This document shows positions 44,560 to 52,662 of a DNA stretch of 64,000 bases, piece after piece. A model generated the notes under the pieces. That model saw only the letters and a program-made list of their open reading frames with translations. It was not told the origin of the DNA and made no database searches. The number at the start of each line of letters is the position of its first letter. Position 1 is the stretch's first letter. Source of the stretch: JAMQKA01 sp043951865 (GTDB taxonomy: Bacteria; Bacteroidota; Rhodothermia; Balneolales; Balneolaceae); NCBI RefSeq assembly GCF_043951865.1, contig NZ_JBINJF010000005.1, positions 124,001-188,000 on the forward strand, given 5' to 3'. Both the position numbers and the translations under genes were made by a program.

Positions 44560-45165
44560 TTAATAGATATCCCCTACAATCAAACGCGGATCAGGGTATT
44601 TTTCAAGTGCCGTTTCAATATTTTCTTCAGCCACCACGCCGGGCATGTCGGCCCGGCCCGGATCTTCGACCGAGAGCTGAAAATGCAGGTGGGGCTCCCA
44701 TCCGCCATTTTCCCGGTGCGCTCCCACCTCCGCGAACTCCTGTCCTTTTTTAATTTCCTGCCCTTTTTCCAGCCGGTCAAGCGACGCTCTTGCCAGATGC
44801 CCATGCAGCGCAAACAGGACCGCCCCATCCAGGCTGTGCCGGGTTACGACGGTGGGACCGTAATCCCCCGGCCGTGCGTTATCTGCGAGATAGGCGATTT
44901 CTCCCTCAAAAAAGGCACACACCGGCACCCCTGCCGGCGTCCAAAAGTCGATACCGACATGGATATTCCTGCGGTTTTGATACTGGGGAGCCACGTACAT
45001 GCCGCGTCGTTTTTCGTTGTAGCGCCCAATACCCCACTTTTCCCGGCGGATCAGCCCGGGATCGTATCCCATCGAGAAGTCGAAAACATACCACTCCCCA
45101 TCGTATGCTACAACGGGGGCGAACGAAAACCGGGCGGGATCAAAAGGAAGGGATTCCGGGTTCAT
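44560..45165 (-). CDS. M23-family metallopeptidase (cytoplasmic form)
   Basis: A 201-residue zinc peptidase of the LytM/M23 group. Zinc and catalytic residues are visible: H69 and D73 in NIHVGIDFW, H121/H123 in LHGHL, and H159/H161 in PHLHFQL. M23 enzymes cut Gly- or D-Ala-containing bonds in cell-wall peptides or process small peptides. There is no signal peptide or membrane segment, unlike most cell-wall hydrolases, so it may act on imported peptides. It starts in a 4-bp ATGA overlap with the upstream racemase gene (45162-45165), indicating tight translational coupling. Confidence 0.88.
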   Translation of the reverse strand: MNPESLPFDPARFSFAPVVAYDGEWYVFDFSMGYDPGLIRREKWGIGRYNEKRRGMYVAPQYQNRRNIHVGIDFWTPAGVPVCAFFEGEIAYLADNARPGDYGPTVVTRHSLDGAVLFALHGHLARASLDRLEKGQEIKKGQEFAEVGAHRENGGWEPHLHFQLSVEDPGRADMPGVVAEENIETALEKYPDPRLIVGDIY

Positions 45166-46232
45166 TCAACAATTTTATCGATATAGTCGGAGTTCATTAT
45201 GCCGAGCGCCCCCATATATTTCAACCGGAAGCGGATAAAGTCGCCCACCTGGTAGTTATTGCTGTTGTCTCCCACATCGAGAACCAGCATGTCGGAGCTT
45301 GCGTCCGCAACCCTGATATCATCGTGCACATTGATCAGGTGGTCGGGATCGATGTCGAGATAACCGATATCCAGTATGGCCCGGTAGGAGGTCTCCCCGT
45401 AGGCCTCCTTGTCGATGTCGTAGGTTTCACCCTGGGGATTCGTACCAAGATCTCCACTGGGAACTTTCGGCTTTTCGGAAATTTCGATGATCTGCGTGTA
45501 GAGTTCAAACACCCCTTCGTGCATTCCTGAAATTGTGCCCCCGGTAAACAGGTTTTTGCCGAAAAACAGGGCTTCTCCCACCCGAAAGTGGTTGATGCCG
45601 CTGGGCAGGCGGTTTTTTAGCAGCAAAGGAATGGTAACCGTGGTCCCGCCGGATACCAGGGGAATATCGACATCAAATCTCAGTTCAAGAATTTGCTTGT
45701 AGAGCGAGAGTTGAATCAGCTTGTCCTCGTCGGGCATGACCCCGTGCATGCAGTTTAGATTCGTACCCAGCCCGATGACCTCTACATTCGGCAGTTTAAA
45801 AATCTTTTCATAGAAATCGATCAGGTCGTCGCGTACCACACCTTCCCGGAGATCGCCCATCTCAATCATCACAATCACCTTGTGGATCTTGTCCTGCCGG
45901 CCGGCCTCCTCCGAAAGCGCGTGCAGGGTGGAGAGCTCCGTATTCAGGCTTACGTCAGCATATCTGACCACCGACTCGATAATATCTTTGGGCGGGGGCT
46001 TGATATAGATCGTCAGCGTTTCCGGGTCGATCTCCTTGATCTTTTCCAGGTTGCTGATGCGGGAATCGTGCATCTCCTTGACTCCCAGCTCGGCAACTTC
46101 CTTCAAAAATGGGGTATGCCCGCATAACAGCTTCGTCGTTATTCCCCACTTGATGTCGTTCTTCTTGAACAGCTGGTCAAGATAATTGTAGTTATCGCGC
46201 AGTTTATCGCGATATAGCTTGAGGTATGCCAT
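45162..46232 (-). CDS. Ornithine/alanine-racemase-like PLP enzyme (fold type III)
   Basis: A 356-residue PLP enzyme of the alanine racemase N-terminal fold, close to the ornithine racemase/YhfX group. The PLP lysine is K34 in WGITTKLLCGH; other landmarks are KEMHDSRISNLEKI, VIVMIEMGDLREGV, IGLGTNLNCMHGVMPD, PLVSGGTTVTIPLL and FRVGEALFFGKNLF. It overlaps the M23 gene by 4 bp and follows the GNAT gene by 1 bp. Likely racemises a basic or small amino acid released from peptides. Substrate cannot be read from sequence. Confidence 0.85.
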   Translation of the reverse strand: MAYLKLYRDKLRDNYNYLDQLFKKNDIKWGITTKLLCGHTPFLKEVAELGVKEMHDSRISNLEKIKEIDPETLTIYIKPPPKDIIESVVRYADVSLNTELSTLHALSEEAGRQDKIHKVIVMIEMGDLREGVVRDDLIDFYEKIFKLPNVEVIGLGTNLNCMHGVMPDEDKLIQLSLYKQILELRFDVDIPLVSGGTTVTIPLLLKNRLPSGINHFRVGEALFFGKNLFTGGTISGMHEGVFELYTQIIEISEKPKVPSGDLGTNPQGETYDIDKEAYGETSYRAILDIGYLDIDPDHLINVHDDIRVADASSDMLVLDVGDNSNNYQVGDFIRFRLKYMGALGIMNSDYIDKIVE

Positions 46233-46233
46233 G

Positions 46234-46674
46234 CTATTTTTTTAGTCTCATTTCGAGATATTTATTGGTAAAACCGTACTTCTCATACAGATGGACAGCG
46301 GGGTTGTGTTCCTCAACGTGCAGCGCAATATCTCCATCCGTTGCTTTGATGATTCGCTCCATCAGTTGCGACCCGATACCCTCACCGCGGTATTCGCGAT
46401 GCACGGCGATATAGACAAGAATATTTTCGGGAATATATCCCTTCATATTGGTCTTGTTAATGATCACCGCCCCGGCAATCTGCCCGTCTTCATGCGCAAT
46501 CAAAATCATTCCGTCCTGCCCGTCCTTATCCCCGTAGGCATAACCGATACAATTTAAAATATGTTGTTTTTCATCCCCAAATTCATCCAGGTGTTCATAT
46601 AAAAAATCGGCAATTTCTTCACGGCTGAATTCCGTGGGGTTTTTATCATCGGAATAGCTTATATCAAAATTCAT
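46234..46674 (-). CDS. GNAT-family N-acetyltransferase
   Basis: A 146-residue acetyltransferase. Motif A (VAVHREYRGEGIGSQLMERI) is the acetyl-CoA-binding loop (R/Q-x-x-G-x-G/A). The protein starts at the ATG at 46674, two bases after the symporter stop; the upstream extension overlaps the symporter and is not used. It probably modifies an amino acid or peptide in the same operon (e.g. N-acetylation of D-amino acids), as inferred from the neighbours; alternatively it could acetylate something else. Confidence 0.87.
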   Translation of the reverse strand: MNFDISYSDDKNPTEFSREEIADFLYEHLDEFGDEKQHILNCIGYAYGDKDGQDGMILIAHEDGQIAGAVIINKTNMKGYIPENILVYIAVHREYRGEGIGSQLMERIIKATDGDIALHVEEHNPAVHLYEKYGFTNKYLEMRLKK

Positions 46675-46675
46675 T

Positions 46676-48166
46676 TTATACTTGTGGATTAACGGGTTGT
46701 TCATTTCTTTCGGCGGTCTCGGCCTGCTGCGGCGTGCTGCTGTCCGGGAATAAAAGCGATCCGGCAATAAAGGTGACCGCGGAGACAGTGATACCGAAAA
46801 CGTTGGCATCGAGACCGGCCGGCAGTTGTTCTACAAACACTTCAAGATACACCGTTGTTCCTCCACCTGCCAGCATGGCTATGATAGCCCCGGCACTGCT
46901 GCTTTTCTGCCAGTAGAGTGCGCCTACGATCGGCACAAACAGGCCTGAAACCATAAAGGCGTAGGAATAGAGCATCAGGTCGAGAACATTTGTCATCGTG
47001 GTGGCAATAAAGAGGGCGACAGCCCCAATGATCAGCGTGGTTACCTGCGAGAACCGCAAGAACTGATCCCCTTCGTGATCCACATCTTTAAAATACCCGA
47101 TAATGTCGGATACAACATTACCTGAAGCCGCCATCAGGCAGCTGTCGGCGGTAGAAAGAATGGCAGAGAAATAGGCTGACATCATGATTCCCATCAGTCC
47201 CACCGGCAGCACCGTACGCAGCAGCATGGGCAGCCCGGTCTCAGGGTCGGTCTCCGAAATATTGGCCGCTCCCAGGTAGTCGAACATGCCCTGGGCGGCC
47301 GCCACCTTGGCAAAAAGTCCAAGTGATACCCCCATAAAAGCCATCACCGGCCATTCAAAAAGACCTGCAAGGTACCAGGCTCTTTTCGCGGTTTGCTCGT
47401 CGTTACAGGCATATATTCGCTGGTAGAGTGTCATCCCCACAAACCAGATCGGGATGATCGTGACCCCCCAGTAAACCACGCGCTGCCAGGTCAGGTTGGT
47501 GATGGTCAGCAGGCTGGGATCCACGGAGCGCTGTATCGCTTCCCAGCCCCCCACGGCATAATATGACACCGGGATTCCGATAAATATCAGCCCGGTCATC
47601 AGGATGGCCCACTGGATGGTATCGGTGTATATAACCGCTTTCAGTCCCCCCAAAACGGTATAGAGCACGGCAACCGTGCCCATAATGATCAGCGCCGTTT
47701 GCAGGTCCAGGTTGGCAAACGTTCCGTTTGCGAGTTTGGCCCCCGCCAGGATCTGGGAACTGGTAAAACCGGCATATCCCACGGCGGAAATGATTCCCGC
47801 CACCAGGGCCACGTGGGGATTAAAGTAATACTTAAATACTTCCGGGAACGTGTAGGCCTTGTCAAACACCCTGTTTCCCTTCACCTTGGGAATGAGGAAA
47901 ACTGCGGCCAACCACGCCCCCACGAGACCCGTAAAGAGCATCCATGATCCCGAGAGCCCCAGTACAAATCCGAGTCCGCCCAAGCCGATCGAAAAGCCTC
48001 CGCCTACATCGGTCGCCACCACCGACAGGCCGATATGCAGGCTGTTCATATCGCGTCCGCCTACATAGTAATCATCGGCGCCCTCATTTTTTTGGAAAAA
48101 GAAAAATCCAAATCCAAGGAGTCCGATCATGTAAAGGATAAAAATCGTCAGGTCGATCCAATGCAT
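46676..48166 (-). CDS. Sodium:solute symporter (SSS family)
   Basis: A 496-residue transporter with about 13 transmembrane helices, the first being LTIFILYMIGLLGFGFFF followed by the conserved GGRDMNSLHIGLSVVATDVGGGFSIGLGGLGF, then LSIDxSAD-like VLPVGLMGIMMSAYFSAILSTADSCLMAASGNVVSDI (Na+-site region). It is a Na+-coupled importer of the amino-acid/sugar SSS family. It heads the operon that includes GNAT, racemase, peptidase, M20 and alr, so the likely substrate is an amino acid or peptide. Substrate is inferred only. Confidence 0.92.
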   Translation of the reverse strand: MHWIDLTIFILYMIGLLGFGFFFFQKNEGADDYYVGGRDMNSLHIGLSVVATDVGGGFSIGLGGLGFVLGLSGSWMLFTGLVGAWLAAVFLIPKVKGNRVFDKAYTFPEVFKYYFNPHVALVAGIISAVGYAGFTSSQILAGAKLANGTFANLDLQTALIIMGTVAVLYTVLGGLKAVIYTDTIQWAILMTGLIFIGIPVSYYAVGGWEAIQRSVDPSLLTITNLTWQRVVYWGVTIIPIWFVGMTLYQRIYACNDEQTAKRAWYLAGLFEWPVMAFMGVSLGLFAKVAAAQGMFDYLGAANISETDPETGLPMLLRTVLPVGLMGIMMSAYFSAILSTADSCLMAASGNVVSDIIGYFKDVDHEGDQFLRFSQVTTLIIGAVALFIATTMTNVLDLMLYSYAFMVSGLFVPIVGALYWQKSSSAGAIIAMLAGGGTTVYLEVFVEQLPAGLDANVFGITVSAVTFIAGSLLFPDSSTPQQAETAERNEQPVNPQV

Positions 48167-48583
48167 AAGACAGGCAAGTTAAACTAGATCGTTGATGATG
48201 AAGAGATGATGTTGGATCATGAGAAAGAAATCCAATGGAATGAGCAGCCACAGGAACCGCGATGAGCGTTGTAACTTCAAGATTCTGTGGATGATTTCAG
48301 CAGCTTATGAACGTGTACGATGATTGAGATGCTATTCCGCGTGGGTTTACAAATACGTTTAGAATCAGGCTACTCAAACAGATTTCAGTTGAATTTCCAT
48401 TAAATATACACCCGGGGAATATGCATCTTCTCAAATAGCATCGGCCGGCAACCAAATCTTACCCGCCGTTAAACCCGGATTGCGGATTTGCAATCGGTCA
48501 ACCCGCATTGAAGTGACTAAATATACAGGTAACCGACCGCGGATGTCAAACCGGCACCTGGTTCATTTTTCTGAGAAAAGATA
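48167..48583. other. Gap upstream of the symporter operon
   Basis: 417 bases. The operon promoter should lie at about 48170-48230 (minus strand). The rest shows no gene; a string GGTTCATTTTTCTGAGAAAAG at 48549-48569 is a weak hairpin-like element. Nothing else supported. Confidence 0.35.
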
Positions 48584-49042
48584 CTACCACAGCCGCTGCG
48601 GCGTGGTATCGTCTCCAACTGCTTTTTTGTGCTCCACTTCGTTGTTTCCACCCGTGTCTTGATGAGATTCTTCCGATTCATAAATTTTCTGATAGGGCGT
48701 CGTATGTTGTTCGGACTTTTCCCCGGTTTGCACGGGAGGTTCATTCTGTACTTTCTTTTCATTCTTTTCTGGAGTCCCATTCAGGGGAACAAATTCGGTT
48801 TTTTCCCTGTCTTTTTGCTTGAACCGGAAATCCATCCTCAGCCGGCCTTGATGTACCGATCCCTCCTCGATTAAATATTTTTTTGTAGAGATCTCTCCCT
48901 GAACTACTGAACCCTGCTTGAGAACAACTCCCTCGTTGGCCTGGACATTTCCCAGAATTTCTCCTTCCAGAACCAGGCGGCCTGTATTCACTTCTCCCTG
49001 AAATGCAGTATCCTCATCAAAAAAGATATACCCTTCACTCAT
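48584..49042 (-). CDS. Bactofilin-like protein with disordered C-terminal tail (152 aa)
   Basis: Residues ~5-75 form the beta-helical bactofilin-like core (EGYIFFDEDTAFQGEVNTGRLVLEGEILGNVQANEGVVLKQGSVVQGEISTKKYLIEEGSVHQGRLRM, read as six-residue turns). The remaining ~75 residues are a charged, low-complexity tail rich in Glu, Lys and Gln. It is a paralogue of the protein at 7339: both start with a G(Y)xFxDE-x-T pattern. A ribosome binding site GGGAGG lies ~13 nt upstream. It lies just downstream of the actin-like gene on the same strand, although a strong terminator separates them. Confidence 0.8.
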   Translation of the reverse strand: MSEGYIFFDEDTAFQGEVNTGRLVLEGEILGNVQANEGVVLKQGSVVQGEISTKKYLIEEGSVHQGRLRMDFRFKQKDREKTEFVPLNGTPEKNEKKVQNEPPVQTGEKSEQHTTPYQKIYESEESHQDTGGNNEVEHKKAVGDDTTPQRLW

Positions 49043-49523
49043 TCTAAATACGACCTCCCTGCAAGAATTTAAAGATTTTCAATAATGGCTGCTGTTCTCT
49101 TTGCAGAAACAAGATTGTAACCCCTGTTGAATGGAGTCAAACTAAAAAATCCTGCTCGATATTCTATATTAGATTCAGTTAATATTCTTGAATTGAGATT
49201 AATATCGGCGGGAACTGACGGGAGGGAGAAAAGTCAACTCCTTTACAATTATCGGCAGCGAGAAGGTGGTCGTATCGACAACATAAAATGCGAGAATCAC
49301 TGTGAGCGACCTTTGTGAAATCACGTAACTGGCCAAGAGCTATCTACCCATCACGGTGTAAGCCTTTACCAGGGAGACCCTTCCTGCGTTCAGGAGGGCT
49401 GGCCGATGTTGTAAAACCGCCACTAATAAAAAAGCCCTGCCTTTTCCGCGGCGCATAGAACGCCTGAGAAAAAGACAGGGCCAAACTCAATCTACTTAAA
49501 TGTACGTTGGCGGTTAAGGCCGC
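49043..49523. other. Gap between bactofilin and the actin-like gene
   Basis: 481 bases containing the terminator of the actin-like gene (49426-49482), a hairpin CCCTTCCTG-CGTT-CAGGAGGG (49379-49399), and bactofilin promoter DNA. A short plus-strand frame (49127-49318) is not protein-like. No known RNA was recognised. Confidence 0.45.
49426..49482 (-). terminator. Rho-independent terminator of the actin-like gene
   Basis: Minus strand: GCCCTGTCTTTTTC...GAAAAGGCAGGGC with an inner GGCG/CGCC stem, followed by a TTTTTTATT tract. It ends 42 bp after the stop codon at 49524. Confidence 0.9.
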
Positions 49524-50573
49524 TTATTCAAGGGTATTTGACGGCTCGGCGGCAGATTGCTTGGATACGCATACAAGCGTATTTGCATTCCCCATGTCAA
49601 CACCTACGGCCACATCCTCCTGGGCCTGTTTCTGGGTGTTAATACAGTACCCGCGCACCGCCATTGTATGGGGATTGTCAGGGACTATCACATTGAGGAC
49701 TCCTTCAAACTCAGACTTTATCTGGTTGGTCAGTTCTCCAAAATAAGCTCCGCCCCCTACTACATAGAGCTTGTTGCAGGTTTCAAAGTCGGAATCCTGG
49801 AAGGCGTTCATCAGGGCGGGACGGACGATATTACTGTAGTAGGAACGCAACACCTTTTGCTTCAGCGTGGTCAGATCTATGGTACGCTTGTTGATATTGA
49901 TCTTCCCTTTCTGAAAGGCCACATTTAACTGGTGTTCCGTCTTGAACCCGAGGTAGTGATCCTTTTGGAGCTCATCTTCCATCAGGTTGATCGCATAGCG
50001 GATACCCCGTGTACTGATCGCGGTACGCCGGATAATTCCGCTCTTTGTACTTACAACTCCCTCGCAGGAACCGTAGCCCAGGCTGACTACAAAAAAGTCA
50101 TCGGTTTCGGGAACGTCCCCATGACGCAGCGCAATGATACTGCCGGCCACTTCAGGAACGACAAACACCTGATTTAAATTAACCGAAAGGGCCTGTTTGC
50201 CACTGGCCCCGTTCATACGGTATGTAGAACTGTCATATACAATATCAAAGGTTTTGGTCAACCGCTGTTTAGCTGTATTTTGATGCAGCTGGTACATGGC
50301 AAAAGGGAAACCCAGCGTCAGAGAAAAGTTGTTGCCGGCTTTCTGCTGCGCCAACAACAGGGCGGCACGAAACAGGAGTTCGAAATCCAGTTCACCTGGC
50401 GCACAATTGATTAAACGATGAGGAGACAATCCCTCTTTTAACGCCAAATCCCCGATGATATAGGACTCATCATTGTGTTCAATTTTCAAGCCTTCTAACA
50501 GACTGTTGCTTACACCGTTCAATTGAGCTCTTGTAGACTCAAAGACACTCGGAAAAACTGATATATCCATCAT
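49524..50573 (-). CDS. Actin-like (ParM/Alp-type) protein with apparent circular permutation
   Basis: A 349-residue actin-like ATPase. Usual order of motifs in ParM/Alp proteins is phosphate-1 hairpin (DxGNxNT) at the N-terminus, then FPS, GxxYxxG, phosphate-2, adenosine. Here the order is FPSVFE (7-12), ESYIIGDLAL (36-45), phosphate-2-like SLGYGSCEG (164-172), adenosine motif VVGGGAYFGE (271-280) and, last, the phosphate-1 hairpin VAVGVDMGNANTLVCV at 321-336, which normally opens the protein. The start is fixed by AGAGGAG 7 nt upstream; no phosphate-1 motif exists in the sequence before it. So the fold appears to begin after the first hairpin and to end with it. The catalytic acid of phosphate-2 is serine (S164). 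Other actin-like proteins are plasmid or cell-shape proteins; this is chromosomal, between rocD and a bactofilin. Function inferred as cytoskeletal. Confidence 0.82.
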   Translation of the reverse strand: MMDISVFPSVFESTRAQLNGVSNSLLEGLKIEHNDESYIIGDLALKEGLSPHRLINCAPGELDFELLFRAALLLAQQKAGNNFSLTLGFPFAMYQLHQNTAKQRLTKTFDIVYDSSTYRMNGASGKQALSVNLNQVFVVPEVAGSIIALRHGDVPETDDFFVVSLGYGSCEGVVSTKSGIIRRTAISTRGIRYAINLMEDELQKDHYLGFKTEHQLNVAFQKGKININKRTIDLTTLKQKVLRSYYSNIVRPALMNAFQDSDFETCNKLYVVGGGAYFGELTNQIKSEFEGVLNVIVPDNPHTMAVRGYCINTQKQAQEDVAVGVDMGNANTLVCVSKQSAAEPSNTLE

Positions 50574-50838
50574 GACATCTCCTCTGTATTCGGACTGAGA
50601 ATCTTTATAGAATGATTTTGTTTAGAATTTTGCAGTGTTAGTATAAGAATTTTTTAACAAAAAGCTACTAGATTTACGCAAAAACCGGATATTTAATACA
50701 ACGATTTTGGTTATAGATTGCTACATTGCGAGAAAAATGTCCCCTGCACAGACAAAACGATTGTCAGACCTTATTTTTTACAAATCGGCCGTATCATCGT
50801 AAATTCAGGTCAATCTAAAAGTAGAACACGTTTTTTAT

Positions 50839-52080
50839 ATGAACAGTACGCAACACGCCATTGAACTGGAAAACAAATATGGAGCACATAATTACCATCC
50901 CCTCCCGGTAGTGCTGGAACGCGGAGAAGGGGTTTTTGTCTGGGATCCGGAGGGAAACCGGTATTATGACTTCCTGTCTGCGTATTCTGCTGTCAACCAG
51001 GGCCACTGCCATCCCAAAATTATTTCTACCCTGAAAGAGCAGGCTGAAAAACTGACGCTCGTTTCCCGGGCTTTTTACAGCAACATGCTGGGACAGTACG
51101 AGGAGTACATGCACGACTATTTCGGATATGACAAGCTTCTGCCGATGAATACCGGGGCAGAAGCGGTGGAAACCTCAATCAAGCTGTGCCGTAAATGGGC
51201 CTATGAACGAAAGGGGATTGAACCTGACCGTGCCAAAATTTTGGTCGCCGACGGGAACTTCCACGGAAGAACCACCAGCATTATCTCCTTTTCCAATGAC
51301 CCGCTGGCGCGTGCCAATTTTGGTCCTTATACCCCGGGATTTGAATCGATTCCATATGACGACCTGGAGGCACTTGAACGCGCGTTGCAAAATCCCAATG
51401 TGGCCGGTTACCTGGTAGAACCGATTCAGGGAGAAGCTGGGGTCGTGGTTCCTTCGGAAGGATACCTCAAAAAAAGTTACCAGCTCTGTAAAAAGAACAA
51501 CGCCCTGTATATCGCTGATGAAATACAAACCGGTATTGCCAGGACCGGTCAGCTGCTCTGTGTAGACCATGAGGGAGTTCGACCTGATATCGTTATTTTG
51601 GGAAAAGCCCTCTCCGGAGGGGCGTATCCCGTATCGGCAGCCCTGGCCGACGACGAGGTGATGGAGTGTATTCGTCCCGGTGAACACGGATCCACTTACG
51701 GTGGAAATCCATTGGCGTGCGCCGTTGCGATGGCTGCGCTTGATGTGGTAAAGGAAGAAAACCTGGCAGAAAACGCAACTAGGCTCGGGTCCATCTTTCG
51801 TGATAAAATGGAACAACTGATCGGTGAATCGAACCTGGTCAGCAGTGTTCGGGGCAAAGGGCTGCTAAACGCGATGGTCATCAACGACACCCCGGAAAGC
51901 AACACAGCCTGGAATATCTGCCTGAAGCTGAAGGAAAACGGTCTTTTGGCCAAGCCGACCCACGGCAACATCATCCGGTTTGCCCCCCCTCTTATAATGA
52001 CCGAGGAGCAGCTTATGGACTGCATCCGAATTATTAAAAAAACGGTCCTCGACTACGAGCACGCGGCCGTGTCCCAGTAA
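50839..52080 (+). CDS. rocD: Ornithine--oxo-acid aminotransferase
   Basis: PLP enzyme of class III converting ornithine and 2-oxoglutarate to glutamate semialdehyde and glutamate. The 413-residue protein has ELENKYGAHNYHPLPVVLERGEG and VWDPEGNRYYDFLSAYSAVNQGHCHPKI (RocD signature), TGAEAVETSIKLCRKW, DGNFHGRTTSIISFS, EPIQGEAGVVVP, ADEIQTGIARTG, the PLP lysine in VILGKALSGGAYPVSA, and EHGSTYGGNPLACAV. All fit ornithine aminotransferase. Divergent from the actin-like gene (265 bp apart). Confidence 0.95.
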   Translation: MNSTQHAIELENKYGAHNYHPLPVVLERGEGVFVWDPEGNRYYDFLSAYSAVNQGHCHPKIISTLKEQAEKLTLVSRAFYSNMLGQYEEYMHDYFGYDKLLPMNTGAEAVETSIKLCRKWAYERKGIEPDRAKILVADGNFHGRTTSIISFSNDPLARANFGPYTPGFESIPYDDLEALERALQNPNVAGYLVEPIQGEAGVVVPSEGYLKKSYQLCKKNNALYIADEIQTGIARTGQLLCVDHEGVRPDIVILGKALSGGAYPVSAALADDEVMECIRPGEHGSTYGGNPLACAVAMAALDVVKEENLAENATRLGSIFRDKMEQLIGESNLVSSVRGKGLLNAMVINDTPESNTAWNICLKLKENGLLAKPTHGNIIRFAPPLIMTEEQLMDCIRIIKKTVLDYEHAAVSQ

Positions 52081-52662
52081 CAATCTGGAAGATCGATTGG
52101 GGTGGGTTCGCATTTAAGTTCGGTGCATGTAATCCCCCTCGTGTACCGTTCTGCATACGCATTCACCAGGAAACCAGTTTAACACTGGCCTGCCCCATTC
52201 AACAAAAGGGCCTTTTAAAGACTATTCAAATCGTTATGAGCTTGTTGAAGAATTTCCAAATTATGATTTGAGCTTTTAATCAGGGGACTCTCAAAAAGTT
52301 AAATTCGCCCTTTTCCCCTTCTCAATCATCGTTCCTGGTTCATTTTTTGTTCGGCTAAAAAATGAACTAAAAAAGCCGCTGGGGATGGGTAGATGTTCCC
52401 TTTCCCGGGTCGGTTCGGGCCGGTTGTTTTCAAACGCCGGCCGCTTCTCAATTGGTGCGTGCCGCCATTCCCCAGACCCCGAGGGATACTTGCCACCATA
52501 TTGCCAACCCCAATGCCTAATAGCCGATAACAAATAACCAAACTGCACCTGCGCTTGTCGCTGGCGGCTACAAAAAATCCAGCCTGAATATTCTTCTTAT
52601 TCGAAATGTACCTTACATAAAAAAAGCGGCTCTCCACCTGTAGCAGAGAGCCGCTTGATTAG
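52081..52662. other. Intergenic region with a perfect hairpin element and tRNA terminator
   Basis: About 580 bases. GTTCATTTTTT-GTTCGGCT-AAAAAATGAAC (52338-52367) is an 11-bp perfect hairpin typical of intergenic repeat elements seen across this phylum. TTCACCAGGAA recurs at 52162-52172. Open frames on the minus strand are not protein-like. The last part (52619-52656) is the tRNA terminator. Confidence 0.45.
52619..52656 (-). terminator. Terminator of the tRNA-Met gene
   Basis: AAGCGGCTCTC, 11-nt loop, GAGAGCCGCTT on the minus strand, followed by a T-run (7 bases). Perfect 11-bp stem. Confidence 0.92.

Noticed and set aside
49127..49318. 63-codon plus-strand frame upstream of the bactofilin gene
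   Set aside because: No ribosome binding site and mixed composition; lies in a region with hairpins and promoters.
52291..52637. Overlapping minus-strand frames near the tRNA
   Set aside because: They run through the AT-rich hairpin and G/C-rich noncoding DNA and stop in the tRNA terminator region.
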